Below, piece by piece: positions 17,562 to 26,866 of a stretch of DNA of 64,000 bases. Numbering within the stretch: position 1 is the first letter of the stretch; each line of letters opens with the position of its first letter. This stretch comes from CBDCFT01 sp965216365. Lineage in GTDB: Bacteria; Pseudomonadota; Gammaproteobacteria; Arenicellales; CBDCFT01. Under the pieces are notes generated by a model. That model searched no databases, was not told where the DNA came from, and saw only the letters and a program-made list of their open reading frames with translations. The position numbers were made by a program, and so were the translations under genes. Location of the stretch: contig CBDCFT010000049.1 in assembly GCA_965216365.1 (NCBI GenBank), forward strand, positions 124,001 to 188,000, written 5' to 3'.

Positions 17562-18887
17562 ATGGTGACACGCACTATTTCGCATCTCCCGGTTGACGAC
17601 GATGGCAATGGTTGGAGTCATATTCTTACACCCCGGCAAACTCGCCCACCGCTGGCTGGCGAACACAAAGCGGATTGGGTCGTACTCGGCGCCGGTTTTG
17701 CGGGATTAGCGGCCGCACGCCGGTTAGCTGAAAACCGCCCTGATGACCATATCATTTTGCTGGAAGCCAATGAAATCGGTGAAGGCGCATCGGGACGTAA
17801 CTCAGGGTTCGCTATCGATCTACCGCACAACGTAGGAAGTTCGATGGATGAACTGGAAGGTTCGCATCGCTACATGGCACTTGCGCGTGCAGCTGTCGCA
17901 TACCACGAAACGCAAATCAGCCGTTACAACATTCAATGCGATTGGAGTCAACCAGGTAAATACCACGCCGCAGTAACCCAACAAGGTGTCGATGGTGTTC
18001 TGAAACCTTTCGCCAGCGAACTGGAAGCCCTGGGGGAACCCTTTCAGTGGATTGAAAAAACAGATCTCGATCAGCGATTAGGCACTGGTCATTTTACGGC
18101 AGCGGTGTATACACCCGGTTGCCGTTTGTTTAATCCAGCGGCGCTGACGCGCGGCCTGGCCGACAACCTGCCGGATAACGTCACCCTGCATGAACACTCA
18201 CCGGTTGTTCAATTAGAGCATGAAAACAAGGTCGTATTATCCACCAGGAACGGTAAAGTTACTGCCAACAAAATGATACTGTGCGTCAACGGATTCGCAG
18301 ATCGATTTGGATTTTTCCCGCGCAAGCTAATTACTTTTGCGGCCAACGCCAGCTTAAGCCGGCGTCTAACGAAAGAAGAGCGAACAACACTTGGATGCGA
18401 AGATAACTGGGGGCTGACGCCCGCTAACGCTTTTGCCGGCATCACCATGCGATTCACACAAGATCATCGACTATTGATTCGACAGAATATTTATTTCAAT
18501 CCTCAAATGCGTGAATCAAACACCTACCGTTCGAATATTAAACGTTCCCACAAAAAACTATTTGATCAACGTTTCCCTGCACTTTCCAATGTTGATATGG
18601 AATACACCTGGACAGGATATCTGTGCTTGTCACAAAACGGTGCGCCGGGGTTCGGGCAAATCGCGCCCAATATTTACACCTCGGTTTGCCAAAATGCGGT
18701 TGGTGCCACCAAAGGCACAATCGGCGGAATGCTTGCGGCCGATATGGCGTGCAATTTAGACAACGAGCTGATTGGCTATATGCAGAGTTTGGGCACACCA
18801 AATACGGTACCGCCACGGCCGTTTCTGGATATTGGTGTGAAGACAAAGTTCGCCTGGGAGTTGTGGAAAGCAAGAGGAGAAGCGTGA
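17562..18887 (+). CDS. FAD-dependent amine oxidoreductase (DAO family)
   Basis: This 441-residue flavoenzyme has its dinucleotide-binding motif at about residues 40-60 (WVVLGAGFAGLAAARRLAEN) followed by GEGASGRNSGFAIDLPHNVG. The C-terminal flavin segment is VCQNAVGATKGTIGGMLAA. Family relatives oxidise glycine derivatives, putrescine conjugates and other secondary amines. Co-transcription with a EutQ-like cupin and an MttB-family methyltransferase suggests it oxidises the demethylated amine made by the methyltransferase. That order is inferred from context. Confidence 0.82.
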   Translation: MVTRTISHLPVDDDGNGWSHILTPRQTRPPLAGEHKADWVVLGAGFAGLAAARRLAENRPDDHIILLEANEIGEGASGRNSGFAIDLPHNVGSSMDELEGSHRYMALARAAVAYHETQISRYNIQCDWSQPGKYHAAVTQQGVDGVLKPFASELEALGEPFQWIEKTDLDQRLGTGHFTAAVYTPGCRLFNPAALTRGLADNLPDNVTLHEHSPVVQLEHENKVVLSTRNGKVTANKMILCVNGFADRFGFFPRKLITFAANASLSRRLTKEERTTLGCEDNWGLTPANAFAGITMRFTQDHRLLIRQNIYFNPQMRESNTYRSNIKRSHKKLFDQRFPALSNVDMEYTWTGYLCLSQNGAPGFGQIAPNIYTSVCQNAVGATKGTIGGMLAADMACNLDNELIGYMQSLGTPNTVPPRPFLDIGVKTKFAWELWKARGEA

Positions 18888-18966
18888 CAGCTAAATCGAT
18901 AAACATTACCATGTCGACACAGTCACCGATGCAATAACAGTTGCAAAACTATCCCGTCGCCCCTTA

Positions 18967-20517
18967 GTGCCCGCTATTAAAAACACAAAACAACGGCGTA
19001 GCGGTGGCCGGGCCGTAAGGATGTCTCACCGTCGGCCGTCAAATGCAGCCAACGTTGCACCGGCCTACATTACCCGCAAGATTCCAGCTTACGAATTACT
19101 CGATGAAGAAGGCCTAGTAAAGCTTGAAGATCACGCGGACTGGATTCTTGCTGAAATCGGGTTGGAGATTCGTGGTGACCCTGTCGCATTGCAATTATTC
19201 AAAGATGCCGGCGCGAGCGTAGACAGCGAACGCGTTCGCTTTGATCATGGGCATGTACGCGCCCTGTGCGAGACCGCACCTAAAACTTTCACCATGTTTG
19301 CGCGTAACCCGGATCGCAATATCGAATTTGGCGGTAACCACCTCATTCTTGGCCCCGCTTACGGCTCGCCTTTTGTAACCGACCTAAAGAATGGTCGCCG
19401 CTACGGCACGATCAAGGATTTCGAGAACTTTATCAAACTCACTTACATCACACCGTGGTTGCATCATCAAAGCGGCACCGTGTGTGAGCCGGTCGATGTC
19501 GCTGTCAACAAACGGCATCTGGATATGACCTACGCCCATCTGCGTTATTCAGACAAACCCTTCATGGGTTCCGTTACTGCGCCCGAACGAGCTGAAGATT
19601 CGCTCACCATGGCACAAATTGTTTTTGGTGAAGAATTCATGCAAGACCACCTGGTGATTCAAGGCAATATCAATGTGAACTCGCCGCTGGTTTACGATGA
19701 TACCATGACCGGCGCACTACGCACCTATGCCGCCGCGAACCAAGGCAATGTGATATCACCGTTTATTTTGGGTGGCGCAATGAGTCCGGTTACACAAGCG
19801 GCGTTGATCGCCCAAGCGCACGCCGAAGCGATGGTGGGCATCGCACTCACGCAATTAGTCCGAAAAGGCGCACCCGTTGTTTATGGCAGCTTTCTCACGA
19901 CTATGGATTTAAAATCCGGCGCACCGACATTTGGTACTCCAGAATCATCACTCGCCTGTTTCGCCATCTCGCAGCTATGCCGGCGCCTCGGCCTGCCCTT
20001 TCGCTGCGGCGGACATTTAACCGCATCAAAAGTTGCCGATGCACAAGCGATGCAGGAATCCGCCGATACCATGAACCCGGCCATCATGGCCGGTGCAAAT
20101 TTTATTTTTCAAGCGGCCGGCTGGCTCGAAGGCGGACTTACCATTGGTTACGAAAAATTCGTCATGGATGCGGATCGCTGCGGCATGATTCATCGCATGA
20201 CACAAGGGTTAAACCTCGATAACAATGAACTTGCCGCCGACGCATATCTTGAGGCAGGCATCGGTAATAATTTTCTCGGTGTCGCGCATACCATGAAAAA
20301 CTTTGAAACCGCTAATCATTGCTCAGAACTCACCGATACCAACTCGTTTGAGCAATGGACAGAAAACGGCAGCAAGGACATGCAACAACGCGCCTGTGAG
20401 AAATGGACAACTATGCTGAATGAGTACCTCGCGCCGCCCATTGATACCAACATCGACGATGCGCTGAAAGAGTTCATTTCTAAGCGCAAGGCTTCCACGC
20501 CCGACGCATGGTATTAG
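18967..20517 (+). CDS. MttB-family methyltransferase, non-pyrrolysine (copy 2)
   Basis: This 516-residue paralogue of the enzyme encoded at 14914-16446 is clearly related along its length: the pair share VVYGSF, DMKSGAP, FGTPE and AAGWLEGGL. No in-frame amber codon is present. The GTG at 18967 gives a basic N-terminus like that of copy 1, but ATG 19021 is an alternative start. Two divergent members under one regulator may handle successive or different methylated substrates. As with copy 1, no corrinoid protein or reactivase gene is nearby, so a direct folate- or externally encoded corrinoid-linked reaction must be considered. Confidence 0.85.
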   Translation: MPAIKNTKQRRSGGRAVRMSHRRPSNAANVAPAYITRKIPAYELLDEEGLVKLEDHADWILAEIGLEIRGDPVALQLFKDAGASVDSERVRFDHGHVRALCETAPKTFTMFARNPDRNIEFGGNHLILGPAYGSPFVTDLKNGRRYGTIKDFENFIKLTYITPWLHHQSGTVCEPVDVAVNKRHLDMTYAHLRYSDKPFMGSVTAPERAEDSLTMAQIVFGEEFMQDHLVIQGNINVNSPLVYDDTMTGALRTYAAANQGNVISPFILGGAMSPVTQAALIAQAHAEAMVGIALTQLVRKGAPVVYGSFLTTMDLKSGAPTFGTPESSLACFAISQLCRRLGLPFRCGGHLTASKVADAQAMQESADTMNPAIMAGANFIFQAAGWLEGGLTIGYEKFVMDADRCGMIHRMTQGLNLDNNELAADAYLEAGIGNNFLGVAHTMKNFETANHCSELTDTNSFEQWTENGSKDMQQRACEKWTTMLNEYLAPPIDTNIDDALKEFISKRKASTPDAWY

Positions 20518-20601
20518 GCTTTTGCCATTAGCAGCTGTCTTGGATCGGCCATGAGCAACACAATATCACTCCCTGTCGTGCCGGTGTTTTTACAAAACGA
20601 G

Positions 20602-21522
20602 TTAAAATCGCTCCGACACAAACGTCTGATCGCTCATTGGCGGCCTTACATAACCGGCAGCGGTTTTGCGCGCCGGCAATTTTACCGCCTTTGGCGTCAA
20701 ATCTTCATAGTCAAATTGATTCAGGAGATGTGAAATACAGTTAAGCCGTGCTCTCTTTTTGACATCCGCATTGACGACATACCAAGGCGCTTGTTTGATA
20801 TCGGTGTGCGAAAACATCACGTCCTTGGCTTTGGAATACTCTACCCAGCGATTGCGCGATTCGATATCCATCGGACTGAGCTTCCAGTGTTTGGTAACAT
20901 CATCAACTCTGGCTTGAAATCTCCGCTCCTGTTCTCTGTCATTTACTGAGAACCAGTATTTGATCAATTTAATTCCCGAACGAATGAGCATACGCTCGAA
21001 TTCGGGACAACTTCGCATAAATTCACGGTATTCATCTTCTGTACAAAAATTCATTACGTGCTCAACGCCACCGCGGTTATACCAACTACGGTCAAGTAAC
21101 ACCATTTCCCCGGCGGCCGGCAGGTGCTCGACATAGCGTTGGAAATACCACTGGGTCTTCTCACGTTCAGTCGGAGCGGGTAATGCCACGACCCGGCAGA
21201 CGCGCGGATTCAGCCTTTCGGTGATGCGTTTTATCGTGCCACCCTTACCCGCAGCATCACGTCCTTCAAAAATTACTACAACTTTCAGACCCTTGTGTTG
21301 AATCCAGGCCTGTAGTTTTACCAGCTCAATCTGTAGATTTTCCAATTCGCGCTCATAGACCTTATTCTTGATCTTTTTCGGTTTTTTTTCTTTGGTTTTC
21401 GCTGAAATCTTAGGCGCACTTGCTTTGGTAATCGACATTTTCTTTGCTGTAACTTTGGCATTGGATTTCTTTTTAGTAGTTTTTGCTACTCTGGAAGTAC
21501 TCGTTTTCTTTTTAGCTGCCAT
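20602..21522 (-). CDS. ppk2: Polyphosphate kinase 2 with lysine-rich N-terminal tail
   Basis: This 306-residue PPK2 moves phosphate between polyphosphate and nucleotides. The catalytic core (about residues 55-285) has Walker A as FEGRDAAGKGGTIKRI, Walker B region as LLDRSWYNRGGVEHVM, and the lid arginines in EQERRFQARVDD. Residues 1-54 are an added low-complexity tail with about 20 lysines plus Ala, Ser and Thr, resembling histone-H1/AlgP-like tails. Such a tail could bind polyphosphate or nucleic acid; that is inferred. It lies next to a small lysine-rich protein, a phosphate transporter and a double adenylate kinase, so the region looks like one phosphate/energy module. Confidence 0.9.
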   Translation of the reverse strand: MAAKKKTSTSRVAKTTKKKSNAKVTAKKMSITKASAPKISAKTKEKKPKKIKNKVYERELENLQIELVKLQAWIQHKGLKVVVIFEGRDAAGKGGTIKRITERLNPRVCRVVALPAPTEREKTQWYFQRYVEHLPAAGEMVLLDRSWYNRGGVEHVMNFCTEDEYREFMRSCPEFERMLIRSGIKLIKYWFSVNDREQERRFQARVDDVTKHWKLSPMDIESRNRWVEYSKAKDVMFSHTDIKQAPWYVVNADVKKRARLNCISHLLNQFDYEDLTPKAVKLPARKTAAGYVRPPMSDQTFVSERF

Positions 21523-21550
21523 GTTGTTCTCCTTAGTTTTATTGGTGACA

Positions 21551-21796
21551 TTAGTCTGCCAGTTTCTTTAGTACATTTTGAGCTTTGTTAATTTGCGCCC
21601 GCACAACTTTAAGTTTTAACTTTAATTGCTTTTGCGTCTTTTTGGATTTCTCATTATCAAATGCTTTTTTTAGATCCTTTTCTTTGGCTTTGAGTCCGTC
21701 CAACACTTTTTTGATTTTTTTTCCTTTGATTTTTTTGCCTTTGCGTTCCTTGCTAACCAGCTTTTTAACCGATTTCTTCAGTTCAGTGAGTCTCAT
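21551..21796 (-). CDS. Small lysine-rich helical protein, unknown function
   Basis: This 81-residue protein has about 28 lysines (roughly a third of its residues). It contains KKIKGKKIKKVLDGLKAKEK and a heptad-like C-terminal half (KQLKLKLKVVRAQINKAQNV) likely to form a coiled coil. There is no signal peptide or membrane segment. It ends 29 bases before the PPK2 start and follows the phosphate transporter, so it probably belongs to the same transcription unit. The charge suggests binding of polyphosphate or nucleic acid. I do not recognise a named family. Coding is supported by a consistent frame and operon position only. Confidence 0.6.
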   Translation of the reverse strand: MRLTELKKSVKKLVSKERKGKKIKGKKIKKVLDGLKAKEKDLKKAFDNEKSKKTQKQLKLKLKVVRAQINKAQNVLKKLAD

Positions 21797-21836
21797 TTTT
21801 GTCCTCGATTTATGTCGATCAAGCGCGATAAATCCA

Positions 21837-23651
21837 TCACGCTTGGTCGGTTGATAATTCTCTTATTTCATCTTCGTCCAGCACAACTTCCTGTTCGGCA
21901 TCAGCAACAAGAGCCTCGTGGGAAGCAAACAGTGCCTGAGCACTGCTGAGGAGATTCCACGCAGTACTTTCCGCGTAGCCATTGTCGTTTAATAACGAAG
22001 TTGCCATATGGGGTGTGATGCTTTGATTTAGCAATAAATCGTCTACCCTTAGACCGACATTGAGGCGGCTTTGCTCCGTCTCCAATTTATACGCATCCAA
22101 TCCCAGTAGATCCGGTGTTTTATCAACATCGGCTTCACTCTCTTCCCGTATGCGGTAAATTTCCCGCAGGATGGTCGCCAGGCGAAGACGGATATTGTTG
22201 TATTCGCCGCGAATTTGTTCGTTATCTGAAACAAGATATTCTGTAGCGTTTTTTCTGAAATGCTTGATATGTTTGACACATTCGACAATGTCTGCGGCGG
22301 CGTGCCGGAATCGATACAGTTCTTCGGAAAATTCACTCGGCAATTTAGATTGGGCACGACTGATAAATTCCACGATAGCGCCGTACAACACTTTCACTTT
22401 GCTATCGTACAACGCATCCATATCGAATTCGTGAATTTCCCGATCATCGTTGATCGTTTTTTCCAGGTCCGCGGATTCCAATATTTCGGTTCGATGTAAA
22501 TTCATCCCGTGCGCCATCAGCTCAAAAGCGCTGTCAAACAAATGCCAGGTTTCCTTACGCACCGCCTCCATGACCGTTTCGGGAAAGTCGATAGCGGCAT
22601 CTGAAAGATACTTTGGTTCTGCCAGATCTTCCTTTGGCTCCGCGAAAAACTTGCACAACAAATCGGCTAACTTGTAAATGAACGGCACCATAACCACTAC
22701 ACCGACAACGTTAAACACCGTATGGAACACGGCTAACTTTAAAGTGTAATTGTCATCTGCAATGCCGACCTTCATACTGATCCAATCTACTGCCGAAACA
22801 AATTGGCTGATAAATATAATGGCGATTAACCCTGTTACCATATTGAATATAAGATGCGCTCCAGCCAGTCGTTTTCCTTCGACATTCGAACTCATGGAAC
22901 CAATAATTGCCGTGATTGTTGTGCCCAGGTTTGCACCGATAGCCAGAGCCAAGGCGTTTTCATAGGTAATCTGACTCGCCGCCAAAGCGGTAATAATGAG
23001 CACCAGTGTTGCATGACTCGATTGCATCACTACCGTCGCAGCCATGCCGATAGCGGCAAACAGGAAAAGTCCAGGATATCCGTCCACCGAGAACGCGGCC
23101 AGATCAAAACTTCCACGGAATGCATCAAACCCTTCTTTCATATGATGAATACCGAGAAACAGGAAGCCAAGACCCGCCAAAACCGAACCGATACCCTTCA
23201 TGTATTTTGATTTTTGAAACGACAAAACGATACCGAACGCCAGCATCGGCATCGCATACGCAGAAATCTTCACCTTTAAGCCAAATCCAGCCACCAACCA
23301 AGCGCCGGTTGTTGTGCCTATGTTCGCACCGAAAATTATGCCAATACCTGCAACCAGACTGATCAATCCAGCGCTAATAAAAGAAATACTAATGACCGAT
23401 ACCAAGGAGCTGGATTGCATTATTGTCGTTGCAACAACACCGAAGCTCAGACTCTTCCAAACTTTATCGGTTGTCTTCTTGAGCAACTTCTCCAGAACGC
23501 CACCGGTAAACGCGCGAAATCCCTCCTCAAGAAATAACATACCAAACAAGAATATCGCGACTCCTGCCGCTATTTCTTTGAAATCTGGACTAACCCAGAA
23601 TCCGTACGCAAGCACTAATAAAATGACAGGTAGTATTATTTTTTTTAGCAT
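21837..23651 (-). CDS. Na/phosphate cotransporter family protein with PhoU-like C-terminal domain
   Basis: This 604-residue inner-membrane transporter belongs to the NptA/YjbB (PNaS) family. Two inverted repeats each carry the hallmark glutamine-serine motif, TTIMQSSSLVSVISIS and TVVMQSSHATLVLIIT, with GANIGTTTGAW and GANLGTTITAIIG following. About residues 1-345 hold the membrane segments. The remainder is a soluble helical PhoU-like region (ETWHLFDSAFELMAHGMN). The best-known bacterial member exports phosphate; others import it with sodium. The neighbouring PPK2 and lysine-rich protein suggest linkage to polyphosphate turnover. Confidence 0.88.
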   Translation of the reverse strand: MLKKIILPVILLVLAYGFWVSPDFKEIAAGVAIFLFGMLFLEEGFRAFTGGVLEKLLKKTTDKVWKSLSFGVVATTIMQSSSLVSVISISFISAGLISLVAGIGIIFGANIGTTTGAWLVAGFGLKVKISAYAMPMLAFGIVLSFQKSKYMKGIGSVLAGLGFLFLGIHHMKEGFDAFRGSFDLAAFSVDGYPGLFLFAAIGMAATVVMQSSHATLVLIITALAASQITYENALALAIGANLGTTITAIIGSMSSNVEGKRLAGAHLIFNMVTGLIAIIFISQFVSAVDWISMKVGIADDNYTLKLAVFHTVFNVVGVVVMVPFIYKLADLLCKFFAEPKEDLAEPKYLSDAAIDFPETVMEAVRKETWHLFDSAFELMAHGMNLHRTEILESADLEKTINDDREIHEFDMDALYDSKVKVLYGAIVEFISRAQSKLPSEFSEELYRFRHAAADIVECVKHIKHFRKNATEYLVSDNEQIRGEYNNIRLRLATILREIYRIREESEADVDKTPDLLGLDAYKLETEQSRLNVGLRVDDLLLNQSITPHMATSLLNDNGYAESTAWNLLSSAQALFASHEALVADAEQEVVLDEDEIRELSTDQA

Positions 23652-24005
23652 GGCAGCACCGTTTGACTATTTTATGGTTTTAGATCATATGGAGCGGAGC
23701 GGGCACTCGACAGTAAGATCATTTCGTTTTGACAATCTTTGCATGTAAGAGGCCTTCACCGCGTTGCCGCGAACGGAAAGAAGGCAGATAGAAGCCAGCA
23801 AAACAGTCGTCGGTCTATTTGCATTTTTTCCATCCTTTTCCTGGCATTATAAGTTTTATTACGAGCAATAAATTAATTTATAAAACAGCATTCTAAGCTA
23901 CGTCATAATATCCCTCTAATTTATTGATATTGCGCACTTTAATTAATTCCTAATTTATGTGAGCATACAAATCTATATTCAATTTTCTCTCTGGAAATTT
24001 TACAC
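23652..24005 (-). other. AT-rich gap, probable promoter of the phosphate module
   Basis: This 354-base gap holds no plausible gene. A TATAAT box on the minus strand (23846-23851) lies about 195 bases before the transporter start, with no clear -35 box. Long AT-rich tracts fill the rest. No terminator hairpin is evident behind the adenylate kinase gene. Confidence 0.35.
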
Positions 24006-25430
24006 TCAGCTTGCTCCCGAAGTTGACGCACTAGACAGCTTGTCCACCGCCGATTTGCTCCGCGTTATCACATCGGATACTTCACCTTCTCCATCGATTT
24101 CGATCAGTAACCCGGCATCCCGATAGTAGTTGACGACGGGACCGGTTTGACCGTGAAAAGTTTTGAGCCGTGCACGAATCGTATTTGGATTGTCGTCATC
24201 ACGTTGATACAACTCGCCCTTACAGTTATCGCAAACTCCCGCCAATGCCGGCGGTTTAAAATCGACATGAAAAGGAGTTTGGCAATCACGACAAATCAAA
24301 CGGCCCGACAACCGGCGTACGATTTCTTCATCCGAAACACGAATATAGATCGCACCGGTAATACGCCGGTTAGCGGCATTCATTATGTCGGTGAGCGCTT
24401 GGGCCTGAGGCAACGTACGGGGAAACCCATCAAGAATAAAACCTGCTTTAGCATCGGAGCGAGCCATGCGCTCTTCGACCATTGCTTCGGTGACATCGTC
24501 GGGAACCAAAGCACCTTTGTCCATATAACTTTTAGCCAACATGCCTAAATCGGTTTTTTTACTCAGGTTTTCGCGAAACAGATCGCCCGTGGCGATATGA
24601 GGCAAATCAAGATGTGCTTGTAATTGTTCTGCTTGAGTACCCTTACCCGAACCCGGACCGCCAACCAAAACCAAATTAAAACTTGCATCTGTGACTTCAC
24701 TAACGGATACTGTTTCAGATTTCTCATGCTTTGGCGATTGTGTCGTGCTTTTACCAGGTGCTGTCTGTGGTCGGCCATCGATTTGCAGCCGCTCAACAGC
24801 CTCAATAACGGCTTGGCCAACCTCTTGCACGGAACCATCACCGTCAATCGTAATGAGTCGATTCGACTCCCGATAATAATCCAGTACCGGATCTAACGCT
24901 CTTCTAAACCCACGCAGTCGAACCCGAATAACTTCCGGAATATCATCCGCGCGCTTGGTAACTTCCCCGGCACACAGATCGCACACTCCCGGCTTAAGCG
25001 GCGGTTTGAAATCCCGATGGTAGGGAGTTTGGCACTCAGAACATACAACTCGTCCAGCCAACCGTTGTGCTACAGCATCGTCTGATATTTCAAGATATAT
25101 AACGGCATCAAGTTGACGCTCAACTTCGATAAAAAATTCATCGAGAAACCGCGCCTGATCGACCGTGCGAGGAAACCCATCAAACAGGATGTTTTTATCG
25201 GGCGAAGCACGCCACACCCATTCCGCGACCATGGCATCGACCACTTCGTCCGGTACCAACTCACCTTGCTTCACATGTCGTTGCGCCAAAAAACCGACTG
25301 CCGTGTGTTGCTTTAAGTTTTCGCGTAACAGATCCCCCGTGACCAGGTACAACATGTCAAACTTTTCTATCAACTGTAAAGCATGGGTTCCTTTACCCAC
25401 ACCGGACGGTCCGATTAACGCTATGCTCAT
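24006..25430 (-). CDS. Tandem two-domain adenylate kinase
   Basis: This 474-residue protein contains two complete adenylate-kinase domains joined by a Ser/Thr/Pro-rich linker. Adenylate kinase interconverts AMP, ADP and ATP and is normally a single ~215-residue domain. Domain 1 (about 1-215) has GPSGVGKGT, VTGDLLREN, DGFPRT and a Cys4 zinc lid (CSEC...CDLC). Domain 2 (about 250-470) has GGPGSGKGT, ATGDLFREN, DGFPRT and CRDC...CDNC. Domain 2 keeps the usual FHGQTGPVVNYY segment, whereas domain 1 reads FRRALDPVLDYY there, losing the His and Gln-Thr. Domain 1 may therefore be altered in specificity or be regulatory. Its location near PPK2 suggests coupling to polyphosphate-driven nucleotide phosphorylation. 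Confidence 0.88.
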   Translation of the reverse strand: MSIALIGPSGVGKGTHALQLIEKFDMLYLVTGDLLRENLKQHTAVGFLAQRHVKQGELVPDEVVDAMVAEWVWRASPDKNILFDGFPRTVDQARFLDEFFIEVERQLDAVIYLEISDDAVAQRLAGRVVCSECQTPYHRDFKPPLKPGVCDLCAGEVTKRADDIPEVIRVRLRGFRRALDPVLDYYRESNRLITIDGDGSVQEVGQAVIEAVERLQIDGRPQTAPGKSTTQSPKHEKSETVSVSEVTDASFNLVLVGGPGSGKGTQAEQLQAHLDLPHIATGDLFRENLSKKTDLGMLAKSYMDKGALVPDDVTEAMVEERMARSDAKAGFILDGFPRTLPQAQALTDIMNAANRRITGAIYIRVSDEEIVRRLSGRLICRDCQTPFHVDFKPPALAGVCDNCKGELYQRDDDNPNTIRARLKTFHGQTGPVVNYYRDAGLLIEIDGEGEVSDVITRSKSAVDKLSSASTSGAS

Positions 25431-25794
25431 GCTTTGATCTCCTTTGTGTTTTGCTGTAGCCAGTTAGGACTCACGTGACTATTTTTTGCACCTCGAGTAC
25501 TAACGTTTATTAAAGCATACAATACTGTGTCATAAATGCGACATACTAAATCATATTTATCGATTTTCTACGAAACCAGGACTATTTCAGTTCATTTAGG
25601 AAACAACCCTATATGAAATAGTTGAATTAACCGGCGAAAAATAATCTAATCAACAAATAAATAGATAGATAGACAATAAGTGGCATCATGCGTTGTTGGC
25701 CATCAACATCTACATGAGTCTGACCACTAAAACAAAGGAGACTGGTTTTCACGCTATGTTTCATCGTGTTCAGCCGCCGGCGTAGTAGCAATGG
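25431..25794. other. Divergent intergenic region, adenylate kinase / acoX
   Basis: This 364-base AT-rich region must hold promoters for both neighbours. It includes a short TAGA tandem run near 25660-25674. I see no gene, no clear sigma-70 boxes and no correctly spaced sigma-54 site. Confidence 0.4.
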
Positions 25795-26820
25795 ATGATG
25801 AATGCATCCGTTGGCATCGTAGCAAATCCGGTATCGGCGAGAGACATTCGCCGTTTGATAACCAACGCATCGAGTTTACAGGTCGCGGACCGCGCCAACA
25901 TCGTCATGCGTTTGTTGGCGTCAATGGCAGCGGTCGGTGTCAAGAATGTCGTAATGATGCCGGACAATGGCGGCGTGCGTGGCCATGTACAACGAGGGCT
26001 GACACGCGAGCAAAACGCCGGCGAGACGAAATTTCCCCAGTTGAAGTTTTTGGAGATACCGGTATTTTCATCGGTAGACGACACACTCAATGCGGTGAGC
26101 AAAATGGTCGAGCTTGGCGTATCGGCAATAGTGGTGCTGGGAGGCGATGGCACCCATCGGGCAGTCGCCAGCAAGTGCGGAAAAATCCCGATCGCGGGTT
26201 TATCGACAGGCACCAACAATGCGTTTCCGGATTATCGTGAACCGACAATCACCGGACTCGCTACCGGGCTTTATGTCACCGGTCAACTGTCACACGAAGA
26301 CGCTTGTGTGCCGAATAAAATGTTAAACGTGTCGATCAACAACGGCGAACAACAGGAGATCGCGTTGGTCGATGTTGCCATCACCACGGATCGTTATGTC
26401 GGTGCACGCGCACTGTGGCGAACGGATACGTTTAGAGAACTCTACGTAACTTACGGCGAACCCCATGGCACGGGCATGTCGTCTATCGCCGGACTCATCG
26501 ATCCTGTATCGCGCCACAATACACACGGATTATTGGTTGAAATTGGGTCGGAAGAAGAATGCAAACACACTCTAACCGCACCTATCGCACCGGGACTCAT
26601 GAGTTCGGTTGGTATAAAGCATGTCGAAAGAATTACACCGGAAAAAACTTACACGCCGTCAACCAAAGCCGGATCTATTGCTCTCGATGGCGAACGCGAA
26701 ATTGAATTCAGCGAAAAGGATCATATCGAAATTAATTTGCAATCCAATGCGTTTTACACAATCGACGTTGAACACGCGATGGCAAACGCCGCCAAAAATC
26801 AATTACTCGTATCGAGTTGA
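25795..26820 (+). CDS. acoX: AcoX, acetoin-catabolism protein of the NAD-kinase-like family
   Basis: This 341-residue protein is related to ATP-NAD kinases. The nucleotide-binding motif is visible as VVLGGDGTHRAVA (about residue 116) followed by GLSTGTNNAFPDY. AcoX accompanies acetoin dehydrogenase genes in many bacteria but has no firmly established biochemical role. It is first in a plus-strand operon, with acoA starting 46 bases downstream behind AGGAGG. The ATG at 25795 is the best start, although its ribosome binding site is weak. Confidence 0.88.
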   Translation: MMNASVGIVANPVSARDIRRLITNASSLQVADRANIVMRLLASMAAVGVKNVVMMPDNGGVRGHVQRGLTREQNAGETKFPQLKFLEIPVFSSVDDTLNAVSKMVELGVSAIVVLGGDGTHRAVASKCGKIPIAGLSTGTNNAFPDYREPTITGLATGLYVTGQLSHEDACVPNKMLNVSINNGEQQEIALVDVAITTDRYVGARALWRTDTFRELYVTYGEPHGTGMSSIAGLIDPVSRHNTHGLLVEIGSEEECKHTLTAPIAPGLMSSVGIKHVERITPEKTYTPSTKAGSIALDGEREIEFSEKDHIEINLQSNAFYTIDVEHAMANAAKNQLLVSS

Positions 26821-26866
26821 AATAGTGAAATCACGATAACCCAAACCACCATAGGAGGACATTATC

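Noticed and set aside
14914..20517. Pyrrolysine-type MttB
   Set aside because: Both methyltransferase frames run to full length without an in-frame TAG, so they are of the non-pyrrolysine group.
20551..20733. 60-residue frame between MttB copy 2 and PPK2
   Set aside because: Most of it is antisense to the conserved PPK2 C-terminus, and no ribosome binding site is present.
25660..25674. Short TAGA tandem run
   Set aside because: Only about three repeats; no sign of a functional repeat array or phase-variable gene.
25681..25697. Possible sigma-54 promoter (TGGCAT...TTGTT) upstream of acoX
   Set aside because: Acetoin operons often use sigma-54, but here the spacing is one base too long and the -12 GC is GT.
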